Of a stretch of 64,000 nucleotides of DNA, positions 24,097 through 33,858 are shown piece by piece (within the stretch, counting starts at the first letter, position 1; each line of letters starts with the position of its first letter). Location: contig NZ_FMXK01000007.1 in NCBI RefSeq assembly GCF_900103635.1, positions 1 through 64,000 of the forward strand, read 5' to 3'. The position numbers were made by a program, and so were the translations under genes. The stretch comes from Butyrivibrio sp. INlla18 (GTDB lineage: Bacteria; Bacillota; Clostridia; Lachnospirales; Lachnospiraceae). Below the pieces are notes generated by a model. It saw only the letters and a list, made by a program, of their open reading frames with translations. It did no database searches and was not told where the DNA came from.

Positions 24097-24777
24097 TCAG
24101 TTCTTGGCACCGTACTCAGCGTAGTACTCGTCAATAGCCTTCTTGATGTCCTTGTTCAAAAGAACCTCACCATCAATTGGTCTGTTATATAGATAGCTTA
24201 CTACATCATCCATTGTAACAATAGCATGGGCACTAAATCCATATCTTTCTTTGATCTCATCAAGGGCGCTCATATCACTGTCCTGACCTTTTTCCTGTCT
24301 GTTAAGTGATACCATAAGTCCTACGATATCGCAGTCTGCCTGCTCCTGAATGATAGGCACTGTCTCTTCGATAGACTTACCAGATGTTGTAACATCCTCG
24401 ATGATAAGAACTCTGTCGCCATCTCTGAGCTTTGATCCAAGAAGGATGCCCTTATCGCCATGATCCTTGATCTCTTTTCTGTTAGAACAATATCTGATCT
24501 CGCGGCCATAGAGCTCGCTGATAGCCATTGATGTTGCTACAGCAAGAGGAATACCCTTGTAGGCTGGTCCAAAGAGAACATCAAACTCAAGACCAAATGT
24601 ATCGTGAATAGCCCTTGCATAATAGTTACCAAGTTTCTTGAGCTGAGAGCCAGTTACATAAGCTCCTGCGTTCATGAAAAATGGTGACTTACGTCCACTC
24701 TTAAGAGTGAACTCTCCAAACTTAAGGACATTACTGTCCACCATAAATTCAATAAATTCTTCCTTATATCTTTCCAT
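24097..24777 (-). CDS. pyrE: Orotate phosphoribosyltransferase
   Basis: 226 residues. It attaches ribose-5-phosphate from PRPP to orotate. Key motifs: FTLKSGRKSPFFMNAG, GPAYKGIPLAV and the PRPP loop VLIIEDVTTSGKS. It lies 15 bp after pyrF, and the two form the last two steps of UMP synthesis. It is followed after 26 bp by the 50-residue membrane protein gene. Confidence 0.98.
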   Translation of the reverse strand: MERYKEEFIEFMVDSNVLKFGEFTLKSGRKSPFFMNAGAYVTGSQLKKLGNYYARAIHDTFGLEFDVLFGPAYKGIPLAVATSMAISELYGREIRYCSNRKEIKDHGDKGILLGSKLRDGDRVLIIEDVTTSGKSIEETVPIIQEQADCDIVGLMVSLNRQEKGQDSDMSALDEIKERYGFSAHAIVTMDDVVSYLYNRPIDGEVLLNKDIKKAIDEYYAEYGAKN

Positions 24778-24792
24778 TTTATCTCCCTCCCT

Positions 24793-25719
24793 TTACTTAG
24801 ATGCAAGCGCATCTGCTATATCTTTTTTCATATCAAGAACTGCACATCTAGCGGCTTCGCCAACTCTTCCATCATTAAATTCCTTGTAATTATCGCTCTT
24901 CCAAGCTGCAATGATGCCTCTAGAAGAATTAACGATAGCGCCAAGTCCATCCTTATTGAAGAAGTGAACCAGATCTTTGCCCTTACCACCCTGAGCACCA
25001 TAGCCAGGTACTAAGATATACGCATGTGGCATGATGTCACGAAGGACTTTGCCCATCTCAGGATATGTTGCCCCAACAACTGCTCCTACGTTACTGTATG
25101 AGCCGTCCATAGACTCAAGTCCCCACTTCTCAACCTGTTCACCAACATGCTCGTAAAGTGGACGACCATCTATTATTCTATCCTGAAATTCACCGCTTGA
25201 TGGATTTGATGTCTTAACCAGTACAAAAATACCTCTGTCTTCCTTGTTGCAGACAGAAATAAAAGGCTTTACACCGTCAGAACCAAGGTAAGGATTAACT
25301 GTAGCAAAATCTTCGTCAAATCCTCTGTAAACCTTGTCACCAATCTTGGTACTACCAAGATGACCAACAGCATACGCCTCTGAAGTGGAGCCAATATCTC
25401 CTCTTTTGATATCACCAATTACTAAAAGACCTTTCTCTTTACAGTAATCAACAGTCTTTTTGAAGGTAATAAGTCCTGGAATGCCAAGTTCTTCGTACAT
25501 TGCGATCTGTGGCTTCACAGCTGGCACCAGGTCATAAATATTATCGATAATCTCTTTGTTGAACTGCCAAAACGCCTCTGCAGCCCCCTCTAAATTCTCT
25601 CCTTTTTCCTGGAAACACTTGGTCTTAACTGCTTCTGGAATGAAATCCAGCTTTGGGTCTAAGCCCACCACAATAGGTGCGCCTGTATTAACTATCTTGT
25701 CTACTAACTTAGAGATCAT
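24793..25719 (-). CDS. pyrF: Orotidine-5'-phosphate decarboxylase, type 2
   Basis: 308 residues, the length of the longer type 2 class. Features: VVGLDPKLDFIP, the catalytic DIKRGDIGSTSEAY, VNPYLGSDG, LVKTSNPSSGEFQD and PGYGAQGG. It converts OMP to UMP. It lies 16 bp after a response regulator gene, which places pyrimidine genes at the end of a unit that includes a signalling system. Confidence 0.97.
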   Translation of the reverse strand: MISKLVDKIVNTGAPIVVGLDPKLDFIPEAVKTKCFQEKGENLEGAAEAFWQFNKEIIDNIYDLVPAVKPQIAMYEELGIPGLITFKKTVDYCKEKGLLVIGDIKRGDIGSTSEAYAVGHLGSTKIGDKVYRGFDEDFATVNPYLGSDGVKPFISVCNKEDRGIFVLVKTSNPSSGEFQDRIIDGRPLYEHVGEQVEKWGLESMDGSYSNVGAVVGATYPEMGKVLRDIMPHAYILVPGYGAQGGKGKDLVHFFNKDGLGAIVNSSRGIIAAWKSDNYKEFNDGRVGEAARCAVLDMKKDIADALASK

Positions 25720-25735
25720 TAAAACGTATCCTTCC

Positions 25736-26506
25736 TTATGTTACTTTGCCCGCTCTACCTCTGAAGAAATCATCTATTGCCGCGGTCAGTTTTTCCTTTG
25801 GCATGGACTTAAGAAGATATTTTTCAGGCTTAAGTCTGACAACCTTCATAACACTTTCTTTATCATCCTTGGCCGTAAGGAATATTACCGGCAGATATTT
25901 AAGTTTTTCGCTCTCGCGGATCTCCTTAAGCACTTCAGGTCCGTTCATGACTGGCATCTCATAATCAAGAAGCACCAGATCAACAGGATTTTGTGCCAAA
26001 AAAGACATTGCGATCTTGCCGGAACTAGCCATATAAACATGGTATTTAACGGACAACCATGTTCTCATCATTCTGAGCATAGCACCATCGTCATCAACAA
26101 TCAAAATCTTTTTTCTAAGATTTTCATCGACTTCGCTAAATTCCACAACAGAATCAAGCTGTGCTGCTAGAAGCTGCACATCTAAAGGACGAAGGTAGGT
26201 CTCCTGAATCTTTTCTTTGGCAATATACATCTGAGCTAATTCGAGCTCTTCATTATTACCTATAAGATATAGCATAAAACGCTCGGAGTCTATAGCTTCA
26301 TCAAGATATTTAAAAAGATCTATATCATCTTTTGTCAGATCCCCCAAATAAAGCAGATAGATCTTGGGTTTATTTTCGACCTGCTGAACAAACTGTGGCA
26401 GTGGATTAGCACATACTACAGAGTAGTTCTCCTTTTCAAGCCCCTTTATAATTGCACCTACCATAAAGCTTTTTTCTTTACCAATAAGAAGTACGCTTTT
26501 TTCCAT
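25736..26506 (-). CDS. Response regulator with tandem receiver domains, no output domain
   Basis: 256 residues. The N-terminal half (about 1-120) has a receiver-like fold (VLLIGKEKSFMVGAIIKGL, YLLYLGD, YLRPLD) but lacks the acidic pair, so it is probably not phosphorylated. The C-terminal half (about 130-250) is a complete receiver: ILIVDDDGAML, VLLDYEMPVMNG with the phosphoacceptor Asp, LTAKD and the KxxP-like YLLKSMP. No DNA-binding or enzymatic output follows. It sits 29 bp after a hybrid histidine kinase and is the likely partner of its HPt domain. Confidence 0.85.
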   Translation of the reverse strand: MEKSVLLIGKEKSFMVGAIIKGLEKENYSVVCANPLPQFVQQVENKPKIYLLYLGDLTKDDIDLFKYLDEAIDSERFMLYLIGNNEELELAQMYIAKEKIQETYLRPLDVQLLAAQLDSVVEFSEVDENLRKKILIVDDDGAMLRMMRTWLSVKYHVYMASSGKIAMSFLAQNPVDLVLLDYEMPVMNGPEVLKEIRESEKLKYLPVIFLTAKDDKESVMKVVRLKPEKYLLKSMPKEKLTAAIDDFFRGRAGKVT

Positions 26507-26535
26507 TAGGTATCCCTCTCAATCCGAACTTAATA

Positions 26536-29500
26536 TTACAATATCCTTAAAAGTCCATCTCTGTCAACTGCCGCCAAAAGACGTTTTACATCGTGGTATT
26601 TGTCAGCATATTCCTTAGGTATCTGGTACTCATCAAGCATATTCATTATGTCATCTGCACTGTCAAAGTAAGAAGCTGCAACAAATTCCTTCATAGAAAG
26701 GAATGCTCCCTCGAGCTCCTCAGGATCGATCAGTGGTTTATCACTATTGTCCTCTTCAAATAAAGAAGCAAGTTTATTATTATAGCTTCTGTACTGTTCA
26801 ATAAGAGAAGGTGTAAGCTTCTCGATCATTGCTACGTCTTCTTTATTTCCGCATTCTTCAAGGTACTCTGCTTTTTCTGCAAGGTCCAAAGCTCCTATGG
26901 CTCTTGCAGAGCTCTTAAGGCCGTGTACATATATAGTATAGTTCTTATAGTTCTTTTCGTTGAAGTATTTTTCAATAAGACCAGATCTTTCGTCTATAGC
27001 AAGTCTAAAGTCCTTCATTACCTCTTTTGCCACCTCAGGAGAGCCGCACCTCGAAATAGCAGTTTCGATGTCGATGCCATTTATCTTGAGGATATCCTGC
27101 ATTGCTTCTTTTTCTGCTTCCTGCTTTGGCACTGAATCTTCTACATAATCCTTGTCACCAGGCTTTGAAATCTTGTAAGAAGGCAGATAGCTCATGATCA
27201 TTTCTTCAAGCTTCATTGGTTCTACAGGCTTGGACATATAGTTAGTAAAGCCTTCCTTATAGTACATTTCTCTTGAGCCAGACACTGCATTTGCAGTAAG
27301 TGCGATGACTGGAACCTTTTTGTTTAGGTTCTCCTGCATCTCTTCCATTGCGTGGAAGGTCTGGATTCCGTCCATTTCAGGCATTCTGTGATCAAGGAAG
27401 ATTATGTCGTACTTGTTCTTTTTAACAAGATCAAGAGCTTCCATTCCGCTGGTGGCCGTATCTACAACTATCTGAGTCTGCTTTAAGAGTCCCTCTACAA
27501 CGGTGAGGTTTGTTCTGGTATCGTCTACTACCAGTATCCTTGCATCTGGTGCATGGAAGGTCTCATGATATTCATGCGCACTCTTTGCTGCATCCTCAAA
27601 AGCCTTAACAATATCGCCAACTGGCTCTGCATCCACTACTGTCTGTATTATGGTAAAAGAAAACTCGGAGCCCGCGCCATATTCGCTCTTGACCGAAAGC
27701 TTTGAATCCATAAGGTTAAGAAGGCTGTTAACAATGTTTATTCCAAGTCCGGTTCCTTCAATTGTTCTATTTCTCTTTTCATCGATTCTCTCAAAAGCCT
27801 GATCGAGCTTTTCCATATCCTCTTCTCTGATTCCTATACCAGTATCTGTAACGCTTACAGCAAGGGCTATCTTCTCTTCATAAGAGTCTTCAGGGTTTTC
27901 TTCTAATACTCTTTCGTATTTCATGTCTAAAGTAACGGAGCCGCGCTCTGTGTACTTGATAGCGTTAGTTATGAGGTTTAGGATACACTGCTTGATCCTG
28001 ACCTCATCGCCAAACAGGATGTGAGGAATATTTTCATCAACAAGAAGCTTAAGTTCAAGGTGCTTTTCACTTGCTTTGATGCTGGCCATATTGATGATAT
28101 CGTTGATAAGTGACCTTACATCATACTCTACAGGTATGATCTCCATCTTACCTGCTTCAATCTTGGAAAAATCAAGGATATCGTTTATAAGTGCCAAAAG
28201 AGTCTTACCAGAACTCTGAATGTCCTTGGCATATTCAAGAACCTTTTCATTTGTGGTCTCTCTAAGGATCATCTCATCAAAGCCAAGAACCGCATTGATA
28301 GGCGTTCTAATCTCATGGGAAATGTTAGAGAGAAATCTTGATTTAGCCTCGTTTGCACTCTTTTCTATATTGAGCTGGTCCTCAATACTCTGCCTTGTCT
28401 TAACTAGCTCGATATATTCCATAAGTCTGTAAAACGTCAGGTCCACTGCATGATACAAGTCTTCTATCTCATCATTTGTATCAATCTGAAGCTCATGTAC
28501 TTCACGCACTTTTTGGCTAATATCTATCTCTTTTGAATTATAAATATCCGAAACTGCCTTAGATAGCGTTCTTATAGGCCTTGCTATTCGCCTCTGGGCA
28601 TATCCGTTAAAGAATACCGCAAGTGGTATAACGATAATGGATATGAGCATAGCAAGCTTGACGCTAAATTCCGAGCTAAGAACCTGGTAATTAACGCTAC
28701 CTCCTAGTTGTTCTACAAAGCCATCAGAGTCAGCAGTACCGCCTTCTAAGACCTCGATACTAACTAAGCTTTCAAGCTTTTCAGCGTTCGTAGCATGTTC
28801 CCATGACCTTTGTTCCAAAGAATTGTTAGTGCTGGAATTAACCACTTTCATTGTAGGAATAAGTGTATTAGAAGCAAGCTCAGCTGAGATTCCAAGAATG
28901 ATAGCTTCAAAAACAATGATCTGCATCACTACTGCTCCGATCTTGGACCTTCGCTCAACTTCGTATCTTTCATCTTCACTTAAAAATTCCGGTTTAACAT
29001 AAAACTTTCCATTTCCAAATAGGAGCTTCTTTTCCGGAGTAAGCTTTTTAAATACAAAATAGACAATAAAGCAGCCAATAAGACAACCTGGTGCCTCATT
29101 AAGAAAATATGTTACATAGTAGTGGAATGGGACTGACGACACATCTATTCCTGCTAAAAGAAACAGGAGGATGCCCCAGAAATCTCCACTGATGAGCTGC
29201 AAGATAACAGACACCAATAGAGTTTTGTATACACTTGAAAAGAATTTTTTCCTGGCCATAAAATCTACAACACAGGCCAGAATAAGATAAACGAACACAA
29301 GATATGAAAAGCTACTGTATACAATAGATCTGTACAAAAAGACCAGTAGCACACTAACCATTCCGGGAACAGCTCCGCCTAGAGCTGTCACCGTTATGAT
29401 CGGTATGTATTTGAAAGCATAGAATATACCAGCAAAGGCCTGATTCATGTCCTCTACATGAAAAATGTGCTTACTATAAAAGATAGTAAGAATAGACGAG

Positions 29501-29559
29501 ATACCTATCATGCATAACTGAACATAAACCGATAATGGTAATTTTTTCATTCTTCTCAT
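26536..29559 (-). CDS. Hybrid sensor histidine kinase with HPt domain
   Basis: 1007 residues. The N-terminus has about six membrane helices (to about 175), then a membrane-bounded extracytoplasmic region, a HAMP linker (ARPIRTLSKAVSDIY), HisKA with NISHEIRTPINAVLGF, HATPase (NLITNAIKYTE, DTGIGI, GTGLGINIV), a receiver (ILVVDDTRTNL, IIFLDHRMPEMDG, ALTANAV) and a C-terminal HPt with YVHGLKSSARAIGA. All phosphorelay residues are present. The signal is unknown. Its start directly abuts the stop of the [FeFe]-hydrogenase-like gene, so the two are cotranscribed. Confidence 0.92.
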   Translation of the reverse strand: MRRMKKLPLSVYVQLCMIGISSILTIFYSKHIFHVEDMNQAFAGIFYAFKYIPIITVTALGGAVPGMVSVLLVFLYRSIVYSSFSYLVFVYLILACVVDFMARKKFFSSVYKTLLVSVILQLISGDFWGILLFLLAGIDVSSVPFHYYVTYFLNEAPGCLIGCFIVYFVFKKLTPEKKLLFGNGKFYVKPEFLSEDERYEVERRSKIGAVVMQIIVFEAIILGISAELASNTLIPTMKVVNSSTNNSLEQRSWEHATNAEKLESLVSIEVLEGGTADSDGFVEQLGGSVNYQVLSSEFSVKLAMLISIIVIPLAVFFNGYAQRRIARPIRTLSKAVSDIYNSKEIDISQKVREVHELQIDTNDEIEDLYHAVDLTFYRLMEYIELVKTRQSIEDQLNIEKSANEAKSRFLSNISHEIRTPINAVLGFDEMILRETTNEKVLEYAKDIQSSGKTLLALINDILDFSKIEAGKMEIIPVEYDVRSLINDIINMASIKASEKHLELKLLVDENIPHILFGDEVRIKQCILNLITNAIKYTERGSVTLDMKYERVLEENPEDSYEEKIALAVSVTDTGIGIREEDMEKLDQAFERIDEKRNRTIEGTGLGINIVNSLLNLMDSKLSVKSEYGAGSEFSFTIIQTVVDAEPVGDIVKAFEDAAKSAHEYHETFHAPDARILVVDDTRTNLTVVEGLLKQTQIVVDTATSGMEALDLVKKNKYDIIFLDHRMPEMDGIQTFHAMEEMQENLNKKVPVIALTANAVSGSREMYYKEGFTNYMSKPVEPMKLEEMIMSYLPSYKISKPGDKDYVEDSVPKQEAEKEAMQDILKINGIDIETAISRCGSPEVAKEVMKDFRLAIDERSGLIEKYFNEKNYKNYTIYVHGLKSSARAIGALDLAEKAEYLEECGNKEDVAMIEKLTPSLIEQYRSYNNKLASLFEEDNSDKPLIDPEELEGAFLSMKEFVAASYFDSADDIMNMLDEYQIPKEYADKYHDVKRLLAAVDRDGLLRIL

Positions 29560-31029
29560 TTAATGTCCATCCCTGTGCATTGAAAACTTGTCCATTGGGT
29601 AATTTTTCAGGTTATCTAATACTTTTCTTTCATCCGCCTTGGCAAGAAGTGTTTCTCTCGCCTTATTTATTTCTGAAATATGCTTATGTTTTGACGGTCC
29701 TCCTACACATCCTCCTGGGCAAACCATACCTTCTATGAAGTCTTCAGGTAATTTGCCAACTTTTAATAATGTGAGTGCTTTCTTACACTCTGCTCCTCCC
29801 GCTGCGCGAAGGAGCTTTATTCCGGAAGTATCTTCTCCTCGCTCCTGCATGCATTCGATCACTGCATTTGCAACGCCGCCGCTTGTGGCAAAGCGCTTAC
29901 CCCATATAGATGATTCCTGATATTCATCAGTGATCGGTTCAAAAGAGATATCTTTTGACCTCATTAGGGCTCTAAGTTCGCCGTAAGTCACAACGTAGTC
30001 TGCATTTCCCGGAACTGATTTATCCTGAGCCTCTGACTTTTTGGCTATACATGGTCCAACAAATACTGTGACACATCCTGGCCTTGTAGCCTTTAGATAT
30101 CTTGAAATAGCACACATTGGCGAAACTGTCGTCGACATGTTATCCCTGTACTGCTCTGGAAAATGCTTTTTTAACATATTGATAAATGCCGGGCAGCAGG
30201 ATGTTGTCATCTTGCGGCCGCTGTTGTATGCTTCGCTCCACTCTTCAGATTCATAAGCAGCCGTCATATCTCCGCCAAGTCCAACCTCGACCATATCAGC
30301 AAAGCCTAGCTTTTGAAGTCCTACTTTTATGGAAGCCATGGAGATATCTTCACCAAATTGACCTTCCGTAGCAGGTGCGCACATTGCGATCACTTCTTTG
30401 CCTGCCTTTATCTCTTTTATGATGTCAACCAGGAAGGTCTTACTTCCGATGGCTGCGAATGGACAACTGTGAATGCAGTGACCACACTGAATACATTTTT
30501 CTTCGTCTATCTTGCAGTAACCATATTCGTCGTAAGTAATAGCTCCAACTGGACAAGCTTTCTTGCATGGCCTCTCCAAATGAACGATAGCACTGTAAGG
30601 ACAAGCATTGGCACACATTCCACATTCCTTGCACTTAGCTGGATCAATGTGCATGTGGGTATCCCCCGGAGTGATAGCTCCAAACTTACAGGAGTTAAGA
30701 CAAGCCTTACCCATACAGAATCTGCAGTTATCAGTAACTGAATATGCTGCGATAGGACATTCATCACAAGCTGGATCTATAACCTGAACTATGTTAGTAG
30801 AATCCGGATTATAGGACGGGCTTTTTGCCATTGCCAGCCTGATCCTCTGCCTTACGATCTCTCTTTCTTTGTAGATACAGCATCTGTATGATGGCTTGGG
30901 TCCTGGAATTATCTTTAAGATAAGTTCCTCGATGTGCTCTGGATCATTTTTACCTTCCCACTCCAATCTGCACACCTGCTCCATGATATTATGCTTGAAC
31001 CTGTTCATACTTACGTCATTGGTTACCAT
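29560..31029 (-). CDS. [FeFe]-hydrogenase-like iron-sulfur protein, possibly sensory
   Basis: 489 residues after GGAGATTTCTT. The N-terminal half is cysteine-rich and holds at least two ferredoxin-type 4Fe4S motifs (CKECGMCANACP, CIQCGHCIHSCP). The C-terminal half has the three H-cluster loops: TSCCPAF, GPCIAKKSEA and EGMVCPGGCVGG, with all four H-cluster cysteines. No HydE/F/G maturases are in the window. It is transcribed with a hybrid kinase and a response regulator, which fits the sensory or ancillary monomeric hydrogenase groups rather than a bulk H2 producer. That role is inferred from context. Confidence 0.85.
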   Translation of the reverse strand: MVTNDVSMNRFKHNIMEQVCRLEWEGKNDPEHIEELILKIIPGPKPSYRCCIYKEREIVRQRIRLAMAKSPSYNPDSTNIVQVIDPACDECPIAAYSVTDNCRFCMGKACLNSCKFGAITPGDTHMHIDPAKCKECGMCANACPYSAIVHLERPCKKACPVGAITYDEYGYCKIDEEKCIQCGHCIHSCPFAAIGSKTFLVDIIKEIKAGKEVIAMCAPATEGQFGEDISMASIKVGLQKLGFADMVEVGLGGDMTAAYESEEWSEAYNSGRKMTTSCCPAFINMLKKHFPEQYRDNMSTTVSPMCAISRYLKATRPGCVTVFVGPCIAKKSEAQDKSVPGNADYVVTYGELRALMRSKDISFEPITDEYQESSIWGKRFATSGGVANAVIECMQERGEDTSGIKLLRAAGGAECKKALTLLKVGKLPEDFIEGMVCPGGCVGGPSKHKHISEINKARETLLAKADERKVLDNLKNYPMDKFSMHRDGH

Positions 31030-31050
31030 AAGAAATCTCCCCTTGTTTTC

Positions 31051-31629
31051 TTACAAATTAACTACTCTGCCAAAATCAAAACCTTCGCCGCTATGTGACG
31101 TAATAACCAAAGGGCCAGAGCCCTGTTTATCTCTTATATATCTGATGGCCTCTTCTTTACTCTTTTCATCAAGTCCAGTAAGCGGCTCATCCATTATCAA
31201 TATGTCATTTGGAATACAACAAGCTCTTACAATGGCAACTTTCCTTCTTTGTCCCCCAGAAAGCTCTCTTACTGGCTTGTCCAAAACCTCTGCCGGTAGA
31301 AGTTTTTCAAGCTCTTCTCTTGCTGTTTCCTTAAATATCTTGTGACTTACCATTGTCACATTCTCAACTGCCGTAAAATCATCGCAAAGCCTGTCTTCCT
31401 GGAACACTGTTCCTGACACAATGTAAGGATATTTGTAATCGCCAAGGAGCTTCACGCTTCCTTCATCTGGCTTTTCAAGTCCAAGTATTATCCTGATAAG
31501 TGTTGTCTTGCCACAACCTGAAGGACCTGCAATGATGTAGCTGTGCTCTGATTCAATATCTAAACTAAAGTTATCCAAGACCTTTCTGCCATCGAAGGTC
31601 TTCGTAACGTCTTTTACCTCAATAGTCAT
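31051..31629 (-). CDS. ABC transporter ATPase (SsuB/TauB type)
   Basis: 192 residues, short for the family (usually about 240), so the C-terminal extension is missing. Walker A AGPSGCGKTTL, signature LSGGQRRKVAIVRA, Walker B ILIMDEPLTGLD and switch His in VITSHS are all present. The start overlaps the permease stop by four bases. It energises import of a small organic anion or precursor such as a nitrate, taurine or thiamine-precursor type substrate; the substrate cannot be read from the sequence. Confidence 0.9.
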   Translation of the reverse strand: MTIEVKDVTKTFDGRKVLDNFSLDIESEHSYIIAGPSGCGKTTLIRIILGLEKPDEGSVKLLGDYKYPYIVSGTVFQEDRLCDDFTAVENVTMVSHKIFKETAREELEKLLPAEVLDKPVRELSGGQRRKVAIVRACCIPNDILIMDEPLTGLDEKSKEEAIRYIRDKQGSGPLVITSHSGEGFDFGRVVNL

Positions 31630-32366
31630 GCCTTACGCCCTCCCACAACATGTAATAGCAGTAACAGTATCTTTTCACAAATAAAAGAAATAACTACTAT
31701 CGCAATGGTCCAGGCGAAGAGCTCACCTGTTTCAAGGTATATCTTGGCGTTGTATAGCCCATTTCCTATGGTTTCAAGGGGCTGTCCGATGACTTCAGCG
31801 GCAATTCCGCTTTTGAACGCCATTCCTATTGCCAGTTTAAAAGAGCCCTTAAAAAACGGTATGAGCTGTGGCAAATAGATGTATCTTATAACATTTCCTT
31901 CAGGCATTCTGAAGGTATGTGCCATCTCAAGTAACTTGTAGTCTGTTGCATCAAATCCCTCAAGTGTGCTGACATAGATGATTGGAAAGACCACCATAGC
32001 ACTTATAAATATCGAAATATTGCTGCTTCCAAGCCATATGAGAAGTAGTATCACAAAGCTTGCTACAGGTACTGTCTTAAGAAGTCCTACAATTGGTCTT
32101 ACAAAGTCTCTTACAAGCTCTTCTTTGTATGCAAGGAATGCAAAGACTATTCCAAGAACTGTTCCTATTACAAATCCCAGTAATATATGGCCCAGGCTAC
32201 TGCCTATAGATGCCCAAAAGTTCTCATTACCTGAAAGTTCTAGTAATTTCTGCAACGTCTCGATGGGACCTGCCATAAGGATCTTATTATGTATGATAAT
32301 TGCCACAAGCTGCCAGATAACGATCCAGAATAATACTGGCAAAGCCTTTTTGATTAGTTTTTTCAC
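31626..32366 (-). CDS. ABC transporter permease (SsuC/TauC type)
   Basis: 246 residues, about six membrane helices. The cytoplasmic coupling loop EGFDATDYKLLEMAHTFRM and the IYLPQLIPFFKGSFKLAIGMAFKSGIAAEVIG stretch are typical of the nitrate/sulfonate/taurine permeases. No substrate-binding protein gene is adjacent, which is unusual for this importer class. It lies 60 bp after larB. Confidence 0.88.
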   Translation of the reverse strand: MKKLIKKALPVLFWIVIWQLVAIIIHNKILMAGPIETLQKLLELSGNENFWASIGSSLGHILLGFVIGTVLGIVFAFLAYKEELVRDFVRPIVGLLKTVPVASFVILLLIWLGSSNISIFISAMVVFPIIYVSTLEGFDATDYKLLEMAHTFRMPEGNVIRYIYLPQLIPFFKGSFKLAIGMAFKSGIAAEVIGQPLETIGNGLYNAKIYLETGELFAWTIAIVVISFICEKILLLLLHVVGGRKA

Positions 32367-32425
32367 CCTGATGTACTCGTTTCTTTTGTTATGTTTTATA
32401 TTTCTAGCCTTATTGGCTCCAATGC

Positions 32426-33193
32426 TTACTTATGGTTGATCATGCTAGCAAGATATCCGGCACCGAAGCCGTTATCAATGTTCACCACGCTTACTCCACT
32501 TGCACAGGAATTAAGCATTGATAAAAGAGCTGCTAGTCCCCCAAAAGCTGCGCCATAGCCTACACTTGTTGGGACAGCAATAACTGGGCAATCTGCAAGT
32601 CCGCCGATCACGCTTGCAAGAGCTCCTTCCATTCCCGCAATGGCTACGATCACATTTGCACTCATGATCTCATCCATAGCTTCTTTATTGATAAGTCTAT
32701 GAATACCTGCCACACCAACGTCATAGAGCCTGACTACTTTATTTCCCAAAAACTCAGCTGTCTTTGCCGCCTCTTCTGCAACAGGAATATCACTTGTTCC
32801 ACCTGTAGCTACTACTATCTTACCTATGCCTTCAGCTGCATCTATTTTTCCTGCAATTCCAATCTTACTAAGCTCGTCATATGAGAAGTCTTCTATTTCA
32901 CTTATCATATTCTCTTTGAAATATTCAGAAGCTTCCTTACTCATGCGTGTGATCAACACTTTTTCCTGACCATGAGCTAAGAGCTTCTTGGTTATCTCTA
33001 GTATCTGCTCATTTGTTTTGCCCTGGCCATAGACTACTTCTCCATGTCCCTGACGAAGACTCCTGTGAAAATCAGGTCTTGCAAATCCCATATCCTCAAA
33101 TGGAGCTTCTTTTAACTTAAGAACTGCTTCCTCTATGCTAGTTTCTCCGTTCTTAACTTCACATAAAAGCTGCTCAATATCTTTTTCTATCAT
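32426..33193 (-). CDS. larB: Nickel-pincer nucleotide biosynthesis protein LarB
   Basis: 255 residues from ATG 33193 (GGAAATTATTTG upstream). The N-terminal domain (ARPDFHRSLRQGHGEVVYGQGKT) and C-terminal PurE-like domain (GGTSDIPVAEEA, DVGVAGIHRL, AGMEGALASVIGGL, VPTSVGYG, LNSCASG, VNIDNGFGAG) match LarB, which carboxylates nicotinic acid adenine dinucleotide. The catalytic-type Cys of SCASG is present. LarC, LarE and LarA are not in the window. It is the first gene of a likely unit with an ABC transporter and the hydrogenase-like gene. Confidence 0.92.
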   Translation of the reverse strand: MIEKDIEQLLCEVKNGETSIEEAVLKLKEAPFEDMGFARPDFHRSLRQGHGEVVYGQGKTNEQILEITKKLLAHGQEKVLITRMSKEASEYFKENMISEIEDFSYDELSKIGIAGKIDAAEGIGKIVVATGGTSDIPVAEEAAKTAEFLGNKVVRLYDVGVAGIHRLINKEAMDEIMSANVIVAIAGMEGALASVIGGLADCPVIAVPTSVGYGAAFGGLAALLSMLNSCASGVSVVNIDNGFGAGYLASMINHK

Positions 33194-33278
33194 CAAATAA
33201 TTTCCTTTTTATCGCAAAGTTTCCACTAATAATATTTTATCATAATAGAGTACACAAAAACATCTTGTTTTCTCCCTC

Positions 33279-33443
33279 GGCATGCCTTTTTTCAGTATTT
33301 TTCCGTTTAAACATGCCATTATCTTGTTTTTTTCTTATTGTCGGCATGTCTTATCCTCATAATTCACAAATACACATGCTTTCTTTTCTTCAAACGCCAA
33401 TTTTTGGCATGCCTTTTCTCTACTTTTAACCCTATAAGCATGC
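33279..33443. repeat. Array C: GGCATGCC three-pair element
   Basis: CATG cores at 33281, 33312, 33345, 33375, 33408 and 33439 give steps of 31, 33, 30, 33, 31. Forward words read TCGGCATG(C/T)C, inverted words AAACATGCCA or ATAAGCATGCCA. Interval lengths match arrays B, D and E while sequences differ, though the T-rich second intervals of B, C and D look distantly related. Confidence 0.9.
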
Positions 33444-33487
33444 CAGCCCCGCCCCCGAGTTTCTTTTTCCTCCCTGTACCCCTTTTA

Positions 33488-33822
33488 TTACCTGCACCTC
33501 TCCAAAAAACTTGTTTGCAGGTAACAACTACCGTTACTCCACCACTCCCCGGTCCTCTTTCTTTACCTGCAACCTCTCATAATACTTGCTTGCAGGTAAC
33601 ATATACCACTACTCATCCCCTCCCCTGCACCTTTTCATTACCTACAATCTCTCATAATACTTGCTTGCAGGTAACATATACCACTACTCATCCTCTCCTC
33701 GGTCTCATTTCATTACCTGCAACCTCTCATAATACTTGTTTGCAGGTAACAACTACCGCTACTCCATCACCCCGGCTCTCTTTCTTTACCTGCACTACCT
33801 CATAAAACATGTTTGCAGGTAA
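33488..33822. repeat. Array G: 75 bp tandem repeat with TTACCTGCA / TGCAGGTAA inverted words
   Basis: TTACCTGCA starts at 33488, 33563, 33638 (one mismatch), 33713 and 33786. TGCAGGTAA starts at 33516, 33591, 33666, 33741 and 33814. Period is 75, 75, 75, 73. Each pair can form a 9 bp stem with a 19-base loop (CCTCTCATAATACTTGCT type). Between pairs lies a C-rich segment (ACTACTCATCC). Open frames across it are a result of the period. Confidence 0.93.
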
Positions 33823-33858
33823 CCCATGCCCTAAAATCTGCCCCTCGGCAGAGTGCCT

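Noticed and set aside
33338-33805. 155-residue plus-strand frame across arrays C and G
   Set aside because: Same effect of the 75 bp period. It also starts inside the GGCATGCC element and lacks a ribosome site.
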